64,000 bases of DNA from assembly GCA_030490835.1 (NCBI GenBank), contig CM059977.1:8770765-8834764 (forward strand), written 5' to 3'. The notes under the pieces were generated by a model, which was given only the letters and a program-made list of their open reading frames with translations, was not told the DNA's origin and ran no database searches. The stretch comes from Annona cherimola (Eukaryota > Streptophyta > Magnoliopsida > Magnoliales > Annonaceae). Of the stretch, positions 11,717 to 24,090 are shown in pieces (position 1 is the first letter of the stretch; every line of letters starts with the position of its first letter). The translations under genes and the position numbers were made by a program.

Positions 11717-12441
11717 CACGAATGCCAGGCCAAGAAATCTAAGGCAGACACCGGTTTTATCCCTTCTCAAAGAAACGAAGAGCCATAAAAATGAAACGAA
11801 AGGACCGGTGCCAAAAGGGGAGTAGAACATGCGCAATGTAAGGATTTCACACAATGACAAATGAGCTTGCATATATATGTGAACAAAAATAACATTGATT
11901 AACCCGTCATTGATAGGATACACTAGCAAATTAACTGCACTTTTTGGCTCATAGTTATTCCATAGTCAATGTTACAATTGCACTAGAAAATTCCAGGGGA
12001 AATTAAACAACATATAACGCATCTCTTCACATGGTGTTTTCAGCTAGGGCCATTACTCGTGTGATCTGCGGTATCATGCCAGATTGGAACATGGTGTGAA
12101 ATATCCACAGTAGAATAACAGAGAGAACTTCTGCTTAGATGTCTCACTAATCAGCAACCAATCATCATCACAAGTGGTTTAGTAAGATGTTGGCCCAGCT
12201 TTTTCAGAAATTGAAGCCGTAGATATACTGTGCAAATAAAGACTAAGACTCCCTGTCCGCTGGATATAGAACAAGAAAGAAAAATAAAGAAAAAATCAAT
12301 GTCTACACAGATTCTACAAGTGGCTCCCTTGAATGGTGGTGTTGAAGTGCTCTTTCCCTCTTCTTCACTGGACTCATTGAATTTATGCGAACCCTTAAAT
12401 ACCAGTCCCTGCAAGACTACAAACATCAGATGGTTGCATTT

Positions 12442-15400
12442 CTATGGTTTCCAAGGTGCTGGGGGTGGTGGGGGAGTTGGAAACATTGGTGGGATTGCAG
12501 AGAATATGGTGTTCTTGTCGATCCCAATCCTGCTGTTTTTGTCCATCCCAATCTTGCCATGGCCTGACAGAGAAACCAATGCTGCAACTAAGCCAGCATT
12601 GCCTGCAAGTGTTGGCTCTGTATAATTGTAGTTAGTACGAACATCATGAAATCCATCATGCCTGTCAGGCCCAGCAACCATAGCTCCAATGATCGTGTGG
12701 GGATTTGGCTTCTTGCTATCTCGCCACTTCCATCCTCCTTTGCAGTTGTACTTAACCCGGTTCTTTGGAATTGATGCACCACGATGGTGAACATGTTTTG
12801 GATAGTGATTCCCAAAACCCACAATGTAGCTCATTTTCCTAGGATTTTTGCCGAGGATGTAATCAAGCTGTGAACATAGAGCTTTCAACCAGTCAAATTT
12901 TAGCAAAACAGAAGTCCGAGGCTAAAATTCACTCAATTTGCACAAGATTCTTTTGTTTACGGCAAATGCATAGATCCACAGAAAGATAAGAGCCAAAAGA
13001 AAAAAGATATTAAATGCAATGAGATTATATTTTCCCAAATTATAGTCAGCCAATACAGTTCTTAGCACATGTAGAGTACCTTGTGGAGGTATCCATCATA
13101 ATGATTAGCAATTCATTTGGGCATGTCTATAAAGATGCAAGAACTAATCACCATGCAAATTGATGCAGTTTGTACAACTAATTTTACGAATTATATTTAC
13201 AATGAAAGAATACCTGTGTCCTGGCAAAATTTCGAAGGTATTCTGCGCTGAAGAAATTTGGTCCACAATACCATCCTGGTGTATCAGCAGCATCTAGATA
13301 ATCACTGTAAAGAGAAGCAAGGAATGCTGCATTGACTGCATACTGAAGTGGCTGAGGCCCTCCATGGTTCAGTTGTATCAAACCTCCTGCATGTGCAATC
13401 TGAACAATGAGATTTTGTCACTTAGAGAAAGGAAACTGAAGAGCAGTGCTGGCAAAGCAACAAAACCTTTTGTTCGGTTGAAGGTAGTGAAGTCTGGTAA
13501 AAATGAGCACATGAAGATGTTTGTCTGGTTGTGAAAAGTCCTCAAAATCTCTTCATAAGGGTATCCTGGGCTCAAGTATAATCTCAATCTGCTGAGAAGG
13601 ACCTGCAAACAAGATAGGAAAGACAACGCAGTTTCTTGAGAAGAGGTTATATATTCACAAAATGTTCCCCTTTCAAGGTTGTCAATCAATTCAGTCAACC
13701 ACAAAACTTAAATCTAATGCTAAAGACAATCTCATAGTAATGCAATCTCACTTACCTGAGCACCAGGAAGTTTGTTGTCCCAGCTAAGCACCCCATAGTA
13801 TGGGCTGCTCCAGAAGGCACCCGCATGCTTGGCCATAGTGGGGTGAGTAGCCAGATACAGGTAAGATGAATTACCAGTAGCATAATATAACCATGCTGAA
13901 CCCCACACAAACTCATCCCAGTAACTAGTGGAGTTATAAAAAAGAGATGGATCAGAGCCGCGTGGGCTGTATCTGCCTCGCTGTTCCCTAGCAAACTTGA
14001 AGAGTGTTGTGGCACCATGGACAAGCTTCTGTGAATAGGTCTTGCTATCTTTGAAAACAATGGAAGCAGCAGCCAAAGCAGCTGTCATTTCAGCAGCAAG
14101 ATCTGAACAGGCATGGCACTCATATACAGGCCTTTGATACTCAATGTCCTCTGGCCTAACCCAACAGTAATGGTCATTTGGGTTGGGACCCCCTGATGTG
14201 TCACCTACACCGACCTGTGATAAACAGGAAACTTGATGAGGCCCAGATATGCATAGCTAATGGATAATTATCAACATGCAGTGATGGGAAACAAGAAACT
14301 TTGCTCTTCTTCTAACAGAAGAAGAACATATCACTAAGTAAAGAATTTCTAAAAGATTCTTCCTTCCGAATTTTATGGTATGAACAAAATGGCCACTTTG
14401 CTCATGGCAACAACAGAAATATTCTTTTCAAACTAAAAATTTTCAAAGGAAATTTAAAAATGGAAAAAAAAATTCAAGAATGTATTTGTTCATTTTACTG
14501 CAGGTAACACTTTGGTGCAGTGGAGAGATAAATGTTATTCTGTAGGAGCTTCTATGAACCTTATTGCCTACAAGCCAGCCAAACCATAAGTAATTGAGCA
14601 TAGCATCCAAGATTCCATAAATTAAGGCCGATCATAAATGAAAGTGACCTTCAGTGTACCTTCCCCCACATCTTTCATTGAGTCATGCATGTATTATGGG
14701 TTTTAATCCTAAAAGAACCCTAACGAATTGTAAAGCCATTTTCTGATATTCCTTCTGGTTTGCAGGATAAAGAAAAGGAAAATAAGACAAAATGCTTCAA
14801 GAGTTGTGTCATGGAGAGATGGAAGATAAGATAAAGTATTTAACTAAAAAAGATTAAAAATGGAGCTTTTGTAGCTGGCCATAGAAAAGTGGTTCTACAT
14901 GTTCACAAAATACAATCAATATTGGCCAACACCAGCCATTCTTTAATGACAGACCATTACTGCCCTATAAGCATATCGTTATGTTAATCTAGGGGATCAT
15001 CTGTTCTGCCATGGAATACTATCTTGCTTTCAAGAAAAATGGTAAAACAAAACAGGACGACAAGGAAAAAGTGTCTACAAAACTACCTGTGCAGCAATTC
15101 TGTCTATTGTGTCAGCAGAAGAATTAAAGGTCTTGAGAAGGTAATCAGTTCCCCATTTGATGATCTCCTTGACATGCTTTAGCTCCCCTGCTGCCTCATA
15201 TTTGGCACTGTACTCAATGACACTCCAACTCAACATGGTCATGGCAAAAGACGAAGGAAAGTTGAACTTGATTGCATCTCCAGCATCATAGAATCCCCCC
15301 ACCAGATTCTTATGGACGGCATTATCAGACAGGCCGTCACTCATACAGGACTTCCCCCTCCATGTGACGTTGTTATGTTTTGGAAGTGGCCCAGCTACCA

Positions 15401-16382
15401 GTTATAAGAAAAATAAAATTGAAAACAAATCAGGTAGATGGAAAACATAATTCAGAGTATCAAAAATCTGAATTTTTGAGTCATCATGGAAGAAAAGAAA
15501 TCACATCACTGGCCCATAATGGAAATTTACAAGAACATAATAACCCATCAAAACATAAAACTCATAAAAAATTCACACAGTCAATCAACAGATCCATGAA
15601 AAGTAGTAGGCCGTGCCCCACACATTCGTGACCCACGCATGAGATGAGCCACAAAATCCCGATCTTCTAGCCAATGTATGTGTGGCTCTTTGCGGTTTAT
15701 AAAAACGGCACATCACGAAACCGTAACATCCAAGAGCATGAAAATTTCAATCCTTTCAAAGTTCATGCGAATTCCGTTCGGCCCTATTTTCACGGACAAG
15801 CAAAGCGGTCAATGGATCACCTAAACTTTCTTCTTTTGCCCATCTGAAACAACTTGCATTCGAGATTGCGAGGGACAACTGCCGCTACCAAAAATCAGCC
15901 AGCATGCAACTACAAACTACAAAGACGTCGATCGAGTTCACGAAAATAGACCGAAAACAAAGCAAAACATCAGCAATCTAATGCGGAACAGAATACGTAC
16001 AACGCTGAGCGTTGAAGAACATGAGGGCCTTGTGGAGAGCGAGAGTGTAGTTGTCGGGCGGGGGGGTAGGGCGGTGGCGGCGTGGGACGGTCTTCACGAT
16101 GAGAGTGACGAGTCCGGCGAGGAGGCCGGCGAGGAGAAGCGCGCCGACCGTCCAAACGAAGATCTTCCTGCTGACAATGATGCAGCCGAGATCCACGTAC
16201 TTCTTCTTCTTCTTCATCTCGGTGGGGCCCAGCAGCCAGCTCTGCTGCGTTTCGTCCAGCTGCCTTGACAGCGCCGCCCGGTCCAGCTCCTGGAAGTTCC
16301 GGCTCCGGTCGTCGTCCGTCGCCGAGTCCGCCGCGTTTATCTCCAGCGACCCTCCCCAAGGATCTCGTCCGTACATGCTCAT
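12442..16382 (-). CDS. KOR1: KORRIGAN-type membrane-anchored endo-1,4-beta-glucanase (GH9 class A)
   Basis: Six exons on the minus strand: 16382-16001, 15394-15087, 14214-13756, 13602-13467, 13386-13214 and 12867-12442. Splice phases agree and total 627 residues; Arabidopsis KOR1 has 621. The chosen start gives [11 protein letters not shown], the family N-terminus. A cytosolic tail ([14 protein letters not shown], Lys-rich, [12 protein letters not shown]) precedes one membrane helix at residues about 74-97, making a type II protein. The catalytic domain shows [13 protein letters not shown] (Asp-164/167), [49 protein letters not shown] and [18 protein letters not shown] (catalytic Glu). The C-terminus is [20 protein letters not shown] acts with cellulose synthase at the plasma membrane and Golgi during cellulose formation. 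No disabling change was seen. An in-frame ATG lies 48 codons upstream (16526); it would add an Ala-rich extension and is unlikely to be used. Confidence 0.96.
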
Positions 16383-17385
16383 CTTCGCTGTCCGACGTTC
16401 GACGGTCGGGATCTGACTCACGGAGCTGATAAAAAAGACTCTTCGGCTCCGATCAGTTGAAAATGCAGCAGCAGCAGCAGCAGCAGCTGTTCTCCCTCCG
16501 CTCTGTCCCTCTGTTTTTGGCTCCAACCTTCAATGCTCTCTGCTGCTTTTTTTCTTTTTTCTTCTTTTTTTTTTTTTTAATCCAAAGTAGTTACTCCGGC
16601 CGAGGACGACAGTTGATGCACTGGGCTCTCACGGGAAGTTTCGTCTCTGTGGCCGAAAGGGATTGACGCAATCAATGATCCGCGTTGAAGAAGCATATGC
16701 GATTAGGCCGTAACCAACACTTTTGCGTCGTTCATGAACATGGCTCTTTAATAAAGCTGCAACTACAACGGTTGCCCATGGCATTTTTTCTCGTGGGACG
16801 ACAGCTGCACGTGCTTTCACTGTCCGTCCATCTACCATCGCCATTGTCCAGAGCAACGAACCAATCTTCCTTCCACCGCTCTGTCTCCTTCTCGTTCCAA
16901 ATTCCCCTGTCCTTGCATGAAAAAGCGAACCACAACAGAAGCTGCCCCCGCCGAAGAAATCACAAATGATGATCATTTAATCATGGTACATAAATGAAAT
17001 TTTCATTCGTAATAAATTCTTCTTGGTTTAATCCAGTGTGAAATGAAGATTGATATTATGTGGACGGATACGATCGTTGATCCGTTAATTTACTTTGCTG
17101 ACATTATGCGATCTATTTCCGCAAGTATTTATCGCGAAATACGGGAAAGAAAGCCGATCTTATAGCCTGGCGCTCGCATCCAGTGGATGGAGTGCGACCG
17201 CACGAATCAAGGAGACTGCTGTCGTCCACTGTCTGCAGTGGCTATCATTACCAGCCTCTTCCTTTGCCTTATTAACGATATTGCCATCCGTGACCCAATT
17301 GAGATTGGGATGAGATTTTCGCCGTGAGGGGTACGTCGCGGAACCAGAAGACCCTGCGGTCAGCCCTATCTTTTCGTTTACGGTG
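16383..17385 (-). promoter_or_regulatory. KORRIGAN 5' leader and promoter region
   Basis: The leader contains a CAG/CTG trinucleotide run (about 16463-16490) and, further upstream, a T-rich tract with interruptions (16547-16580). The DNA to about 17385 is of mixed composition and has no other gene. No TATA box is placed with confidence. Confidence 0.4.
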
Positions 17386-19404
17386 AATATTCTTAAAAAA
17401 GCAATAGTGAGTAATATGAAAGGAATAATTATCAGTGAAGACTGAAGATAATAATAAAAAAAGGTAAATAGTTGCTTAGAAAAACATAGAATAATAATTA
17501 TAAAATATAGATAATTGAAAAAGTGGAAGGATTAAATTTTCAAATAAGATCAAAATAATTAAAAAAATAGTAAATTTTTTATTTTCCATATTATCGAATA
17601 GACCCTAAACAACAATAATAATAACCCCAATTAAAATATATCTATTTCTAATTTTAAATCACGTATATTAAAAGCATATATTTATTCTTCAAAAAAAACA
17701 TATATTCTTTAAAAACAATGCAGCTTTTGAGGTCGCGCTGCGTGCGAGATTAATTTTAGTAGGCCTGCTGGGAATCTGGATTGGTATGTGATGGCGAATA
17801 GCTGTCATTCCGTGACTTTCGGCTCCGTCTTAACTCAACAGTCGTGGGAAGTGTTCACTGTACATGTTCTTGAAATATAAAAAAATAATGTGATGTGATA
17901 AAAATAATAATAATAATTAAAGATGATAAAATTAAAATAAATAAATTAATTGTGTATATATGAAAAGATATGAAAAAATAATTAAAAAGTAAAAAAGTTA
18001 TAAAAAGTGAAAAATGTTTTATTGAAAAGTTTTGGTTGCAAAATTTATACATGCACAACCACGCTCTTTCACTAAATCTATTGGGAATCTGGATAGGCGC
18101 GTTAGACTTGCTATCAATCGGGATCACAGACAGCTGGAGCGTTTCAAAAATACATATTATTAAAATTTATTTTTAGTACCTTAACTATTGATTACATTCT
18201 ATTCTAAAATTAATATTTTAACGTAGAATTTGATAATTTATATTATTTTCTAAGAATTATATTATTAAAATATTTATTTTTGAATAGATATTATTTTTAC
18301 GAATATCATATTATCCTAATTTTTTTACAAGTATATTTTATTATATTGAATATAATGTACGAATTTGATTTGAAAAATAATTAATTAATATTATAAGAAT
18401 CAGGGATGTGAATTTAACGGAATAGATTTCATTCATGGATGGTATTACCATATTATGCATATATCCAATCAATTTAATTTTTTCATGTAATGATTTTAAT
18501 CAGAAAAATATAATTAATAAACGGTTGAAATGCTTAATCATACATGATAAAAAGTCAACTTTTTATTGATATTTATATATCTTGATAACTAATATTATAA
18601 TCATACATGTTCACAACCTTCAGATTATGGTGGGAATCAGTAAATATCCTCAAATTAGAAAAAAATACAATTTCAATGCTACATAGATGAGACTAGAATA
18701 GCGAACAATGGGGCAATTTTGTTGTCGCTGCTACCACCAGTCCAAGACCTTAGTGGCAAAAAAAAAAAATCAATTTTAAAATATGCTTCATTCCAGGAAA
18801 ATACGTGTCATTTAGAATTTGTGTTCATTTGCTAGGTCGGGTCCATTTTGCATTCGGTTTTTCTTTTTTAAAAAAATAAAAAAAAAATATTGGTGCTCTC
18901 TTCCGCATTTTTTGATACAACTGCCTAATCATTTTATTTTTATAGTGTTATATTTATATTTTCATAATTTTTTCATATTTTTTATATAAACACCTTATTT
19001 GTCTTATTTTTACTCTCTTTACTTGTAATTAATACCCTTATCACAACATGTAACTCTTATACTTTTTCGAAAATTTTCTACATACTTTTTCCCACTTTTT
19101 TTTATTCGCTACCAAATGGACCGATAAATTCTCTCTTTATCCATATTTATAAGATTTTTGGTTAAAAAAATCACTGCATTGTCGAAAACAAAATTCGTCT
19201 CACAGTAGCCCATATCTGTTATGCTAACTATGCCATCAGCTAACCTTTATTTTCAATACTATCTTTATTTTTCCTAGAAAAGAGTAAATGTCTCGTAGTA
19301 AATAATATAACCAAACTTTGAGCTTTTAAATATTCTGGTTTAATAGGTGGATTTTTCAAAAAAAAAAAAATGCATCAAGAAGATTTTATTTCTATTGGCC
19401 ATGA
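17386..19404. other. AT-rich DNA with eroded Tourist-like copies
   Basis: Reverse-orientation family A remnants are seen at about 17386-17612 and 17868-18050 (AATAATGTGATGTGATA, AAAATTTTATT-like motifs). A forward remnant lies at about 18870-19125 (CTTTACTTGTAATTAATACC, ACTTTTTCGAAAATTTT). All lack clean termini. Nothing else is recognised. Confidence 0.4.
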
Positions 19405-19745
19405 CATTGTGCACCCGGTTGGAAAAATCTATTTTTTATTTTTAAATTTTTTTTATAATTAACATAAGTATATTTAATATGTATATCAAGTTTTACCATT
19501 TTTAGAGATTTATAGATATTTTTTTAGATTTTTTAAAATATGGTATTTTAGTAATTTGAAAACTACTAAAATGTCCGATCAAAAAATTACTAGAACGCCG
19601 GTGCTGTTAAAAAATAACAAAATATCCATAAATCTTCAAAAATTGTAAAACTTAATACCCATGTTAAATATATTTAGATTAATAATTTTATAAAAACATT
19701 TTTAAAAAATATAAAAATAAATTAAATACACTTAGGTGCATGCAT
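19405..19745. mobile_element. Hairpin MITE (family B)
   Basis: The left half (TTTTTTATAATTAACATAAG, ATATTTAATATGTATATCAAG, TTTTACCATTTTTAGA) is the inverted counterpart of the right half (ATTGTAAAACTTAATACCCA, ATGTTAAATATATTTAGA, ATAATTTTATAAAAA). The centre is near 19585. Outer bases are GTGCACC on the left and TTAGGTGCAT on the right. The same core recurs several times in this window. Confidence 0.6.
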
Positions 19746-19982
19746 TTAGCCTCACTCGATTTATATTTTCTACCATTCAAGCGCGTACGTGAAGAGCAGA
19801 ACACGGCAGAAAGACAAATCCAAGGAAAACTAACGGCAGAAAGGCAGAAATCCAAAACGGGGAAAACTAACACCGTTTTTGGTTGGGCCCAGATCTTTGT
19901 TGTCGATTATTCATTTATTGGACGGTTGGGTTCTATTCAAGTATCAAATTTCAACTCAAGCCTGGATTGATTCCTTGACTAA

Positions 19983-20095
19983 TGTAAGATGCAAGGAATT
20001 TTATTCCAAAACTTTATTGCTTGGCTAAGATGCAAGGAATTTGTATTCCATACCATGATTACTTGCCTAAGATGCAAGGAATGTTATGCCATTTA
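19983..20095 (+). repeat. Three-copy short tandem repeat
   Basis: The phrase AAGATGCAAGGAAT recurs three times (about 19987, 20026 and 20070), followed in each case by TTNNATTCC-like or GTTATGCC sequence. No coding sense. Confidence 0.6.
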
Positions 20096-20825
20096 AATGT
20101 TCAAATGAAAGAAAATGGATTAAGCAGTAGTGGCACTATCAGCCGCAACATTGTGTAACATCGAGTAGTAGCTAAACGATGTTTTTTTATATATTATGAT
20201 TAACATGCTAACCAATGTAGTTTGTTAATTAATAAATTGATTATTACACATGAATAGGGTCAACAATCAATACTTCTCTAATTTGCGTCCCGAATGAAAG
20301 TTGTCTCCATCTTGAAAATTATGAAAGAAAAAGGCAGAAGATTATAATTTTGTTCACATTATTACTAAATATAGTTATTTATTTTACCTTTGGATAGCTA
20401 TTATGTGAATGATGATAAGACGGTCTTTTTCGGTTTTCCTTCCGTATGTGGTTTTTCCCCCTTAGGCATGGTAGTGATAGTCCACCTGGCGAAAAAAGCT
20501 TGCCATTGTTCGTATTATTCCATATTATTATCCAAAAATACGAGAACGATTTTAATCAAAGTTTAAATTTATAATAATAGAACATTTTAAGCAAGTGATT
20601 ATTATACGATTTTCCCGCTTACGACCTGCCTAGGAATTCGCTTGAAATGAATCTTAAATATTGATCAAATAAACAATCACTGGCATGGTGAACATTTTTG
20701 GTTATTTTGATAATATTTTCACTTACATAGACACGAGAAATCGAGTGAACTGCCTGATCTATTAATTTGGACGCTTAAATATAAATATTCACTTTTCTAG
20801 ATTCTAAGGAGCTAGGGAAAAAAAT

Positions 20826-20890
20826 CGGATGGTAAATTTTATTTGATTTGCATAATTTAGGTTCAAATCCATCTATGCTTGCATCAACCA
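20826..20890 (+). other. tRNA-like A/B-box pair, possible SINE head
   Basis: ATCGGATGGTAAA resembles a weak Pol III A box, and about 35 bases downstream GGTTCAAATCC is a perfect B box. A pyrimidine-rich body follows. No poly(A) end or target duplication was found, so this may be chance. Confidence 0.22.
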
Positions 20891-21106
20891 TTTGGATGTT
20901 CGGCACATTGTATATTATCCTCTCTGATATAGATTTCCCTCCTCTCTTTATCATGTTGATATGTGCTTGTGCTTGGACTACTTTCTTTGAAGCAGAACCG
21001 AAAATTCTTAGATTTTATCTTCTTTCCCCTTCTCTTCTTTGACTAATACACCTTTTCATTTCCAATTATTCTTTGCCTGTTGGCTACTTATTTAAAATTA
21101 TTTTAG

Positions 21107-21284
21107 GGATGGTTGGGATGCAGTTCAGTATTTGAATGCAATTCTAGCTGACAATGATGTCTCGTCAATAGAAAACCTTGCGCGGAGGGCGAAAGAATCA
21201 ATTTCACTTGAAAAAAAGCAAGATTCACTCGTAGGTGAATCCTGTTTAGAAGGATTCAAGATGCTTAAATGCGATGGAGAAATG
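21107..21284 (+). pseudogene. Orphan exon-like open block, unrecognised
   Basis: From 21107 a 60-codon open reading frame without an ATG runs to a TGA at 21288. It reads DGWDAVQYLNAILADNDVSS, then ENLARRAKESISLEKK, then LEGFKMLKCDGEM. It is preceded by a T-rich stretch ending ATTATTTTAG (acceptor-like), and after 21284 comes GTATGA (donor-like). Composition is coding-like, unlike its AT-rich surroundings. I do not recognise the family. It could be an internal exon of a decayed or captured gene, or an exon of an uncharacterised gene whose other exons are not apparent. Confidence 0.4.
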
Positions 21285-21424
21285 GTATGAAAATTAATGA
21301 TGCTTGTCGTGAATAGAGAAGTTGTATTAAAAATATAAAAACTTGTATTGAAATTTTAAAGAGTACCGTAAGATAAGAAAAAGTTATCCCATACAGATAT
21401 TATTCAAAAATCTTGTATCCTTTA

Positions 21425-22130
21425 ACACAAGCTTGCCAGAGGGCCTTGGTCAGGAGAAAAAAATACAGAAAGCTTGCCAGAAGGCACCGTAGAACCATCA
21501 ACCCCTTACCAGAAATGCAGAGGGAACCCCACAATCTCTCTAGCTAGTCTATCCGAATGGGTGGCATGTAACATGGACTCAGAAGACACATGCATTGCCA
21601 AACCCTTTCATGTAAGGAAGATTGCATCTTCACTAAACCACAAAAATTGGTCTCCCTTGCACCTACGTCAAAGAGTTTGGCGATCAAATGCCCCATACAA
21701 ACTGGTCAACATTGCGATTGCGTAGTGTATAATGCAGAACCACTTAAATCAAAGATTTCGCCGATTCAAGTGCCATTCGAATTGATCAACTGCTGCCATT
21801 GCACGTGATGCAGAACCAATAGAGCCATCATACCTGTCCACAGACAAAATCATTGAATCAAGAAATTCTAAAATCCTCGTAACAAGTTCTCATTGAAATA
21901 ATATATTTTAAAATCCTTAGAAAAAGTTCTAATTGAAATAAGACATTTTAAAATCCTTAAGACAAGTTCTCATTGAAATAAGACATTCAAATATACTTGC
22001 AACAAGTTCCTACGAGCAATCAACTGCAAACTTGGATGGATCATTAAATTCAATTGCACAAGTAGTTCCTACTAGTAATCAAATGCAGACTTGGATGGAT
22101 CATTAAATTTAATTGCACAATGGAATTTCC
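21425..22130. repeat. Cluster of short tandem repeats
   Basis: Three kinds lie in a row. At about 21669-21816 a diverged unit of about 90 bp occurs twice, each ending ATGCAGAACCA. At about 21867-21990 a unit of about 50 bp occurs three times (AAAATCCT...CAAGTTCT..TTGAAATAA). At about 22002-22122 a unit of about 70 bp occurs twice (CTTGGATGGATCATTAAATT). The DNA has no open frame and may belong to a long non-coding or 3' transcript of the PPR gene; that is a guess. Confidence 0.6.
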
Positions 22131-23692
22131 ACCAAGGCGCTAAGATTGTGGATTCGGGCAACAAATTGCAATACGTTACCTTTTGAGTATTTCCAGCAGT
22201 TGCAGTTCTAATGCTAGGAGGACAAGATACGATATTCAAGACTTGATATGTACATGGAAGTATCAAACCCAATAAAAAATTTATGCGATATCATCTAACC
22301 ATGTCCACAAGATCAGTAAGGAAAAAAGACGAAATGGCCATTTGGAAAGGAAATGAAATGAGGACCATTTAGCAGTCCCTTACATTGCAACCAAAAGAAA
22401 AGAGGCAATCTGGATGATGATGATGCCTTCACCAGCAGGTTTTGACGTGTTCACACATCTTGCACAAAACCAGTGTTCATGGATTGATGTCACCAAATCT
22501 GCATCAGGACACCACTTAAGACCAGAAAAAGCAAGCAACTCCAGGATACATGAAATATGAATATCGAAAAAAACAATAATGTTATCCCATGGGTATCAAG
22601 AGTTACTTATCTTGAGAAAGTTGACAAATGAATGGCACGTAAAGTACAATCTGTTTTGCTATAGAGACTAAATAATTCAGATGCCGACAACCAAGTATAG
22701 ACTGACTGCTCAACCACTCTTGGTCAATATATTTACACTGAATAGATTCTTTCTGATTATTTCCTCCACCAAAAACACAGGGATTTGTCTTATGAGTGGC
22801 ATCTCAGGATCTTTCAAACAGGCAAATAGTGCTACTCTGGGATATAAACCACATAAAATTCCTGACTGGACTGAGCACAAAGGCCATCAATTTCATGTAG
22901 GAAACATACTTGGCATCAAGTTCTTGATCCTAATTTGTTCTGGCTTAAATGCTTCATGATATTGCTATCCCTAGTTCTATTTATTACAACATGAGAATCA
23001 GAAAAGAAGGGGCAGTTCTCACATTCATTTGGCCCAATAAAGAAGCATTCCTTCTGGAGATTATTCCGCTTGAAGAAGTCAAGAAAAGGATTTAACTCAA
23101 ATGGCCTTAACTTTATGCCCTGCTGCTCTGCTCTGCCAGAACCAGAGGTAAACAATTGGGTTACAACACTGAAATCAAACAGGCACTTTGATAGTTTGAT
23201 CATTAAAACCAGGGACAATAGTCCCAGTAACTGGCCAACATCAATTCCAGTGAAGTTTACAACAACGATAAAATAGTTTATGTCAACAGTCAAAGAAAAT
23301 AAAACTCAATACTCCCAACTGCATGAATGGTTTTTAGTGATTGTTCCAAAACCAGAAGACAGAAGGCAATGGTTAGCATCAGGTGGGTCCTGCTCCTGAG
23401 ACTAATTTCCAACACAGAAGCCAAGATTATAATCCGTATCTATTTTGGGGTGTATCGTTGTGTGGAGTACTGAACTCTGCATTGACAGCACACAATATGG
23501 GCATTAATCCGCTAAGTCAACTTTGAATGCATTTTCTGAAGTGTGGAACTCTCTGCCAAACCACAAGGAAAGAACCATTGGATGTGTGTTAAAATATGGC
23601 CAAGAGGCGTCTTAGTCCACAGGGTACCTGACGGGACAAGCAGCTAGAAAAACAAACCCCTGTTCCTACAATTCAACATTTAAAAAGGAAAA
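22131..23692. other. Unassigned non-AT-rich DNA downstream of the PPR gene
   Basis: Composition is transcript-like, but no frame beyond about 125 codons exists and none shows family motifs. The longest, on the minus strand at 22916-23293, reads LFDFSVVTQLFTSGSGRAEQ and later ECFFIGPNECENCPFF; I do not recognise it and consider it non-coding by default. Confidence 0.4.
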
Positions 23693-24090
23693 CATTTGTA
23701 GGCACAGCCCATCTTAGCATGCAGGCTTTATCAAACTTCAGAAACCATGTCGCAGAACAACAGCAGCAGCATGAGGGTATCTAAATATGGGTCCCGCTTT
23801 GGTGTAAGCAAGTTTTTGTGTAACACCATGGATGGGACCCATTTTGAAGTTGGAATAAAGAAACCAACCATTCATATTCTTCAACATCATTCATTTGTAG
23901 GCACAGCCCATCTTAGCATGCAGGCTTTATCAAACTTCAGAAACCATGTCGCAGAACAACAGCAGCAGCATGAGGGTATCTAAATATGGGTCCCGATTTG
24001 GTGTAAGCAAGTTTTTGTGTAACACCATGGATGGGACCCATTTTGAAGTTGGAACAAAGAAACCAACCATTCATATTCTTCAACATCATT
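23693..24090 (+). repeat. 199-bp tandem duplication, two near-identical copies
   Basis: Unit 1 (23693-23891) and unit 2 (23892-24090) differ at only about two positions (CGCTTTG/CGATTTG and GAATAAAG/GAACAAAG). Each contains ATGTCGCAGAACAACAGCAG and an open frame MSQNNSSSMRVSKYGS...NTMDGTHFEVG, so the small frame is also duplicated. The frame has no known relatives that I recognise and may be chance. Confidence 0.85.

Noticed and set aside
15970..16359. 129-codon frame overlapping KORRIGAN exon 1
   Set aside because: It is an alternative-frame reading of the true exon; the Arg/Pro-rich product reflects GC-rich codons.
22916..23293. 125-codon minus-strand frame with several Cys
   Set aside because: No family recognised, no splice or promoter support; listed as unassigned DNA rather than a gene.
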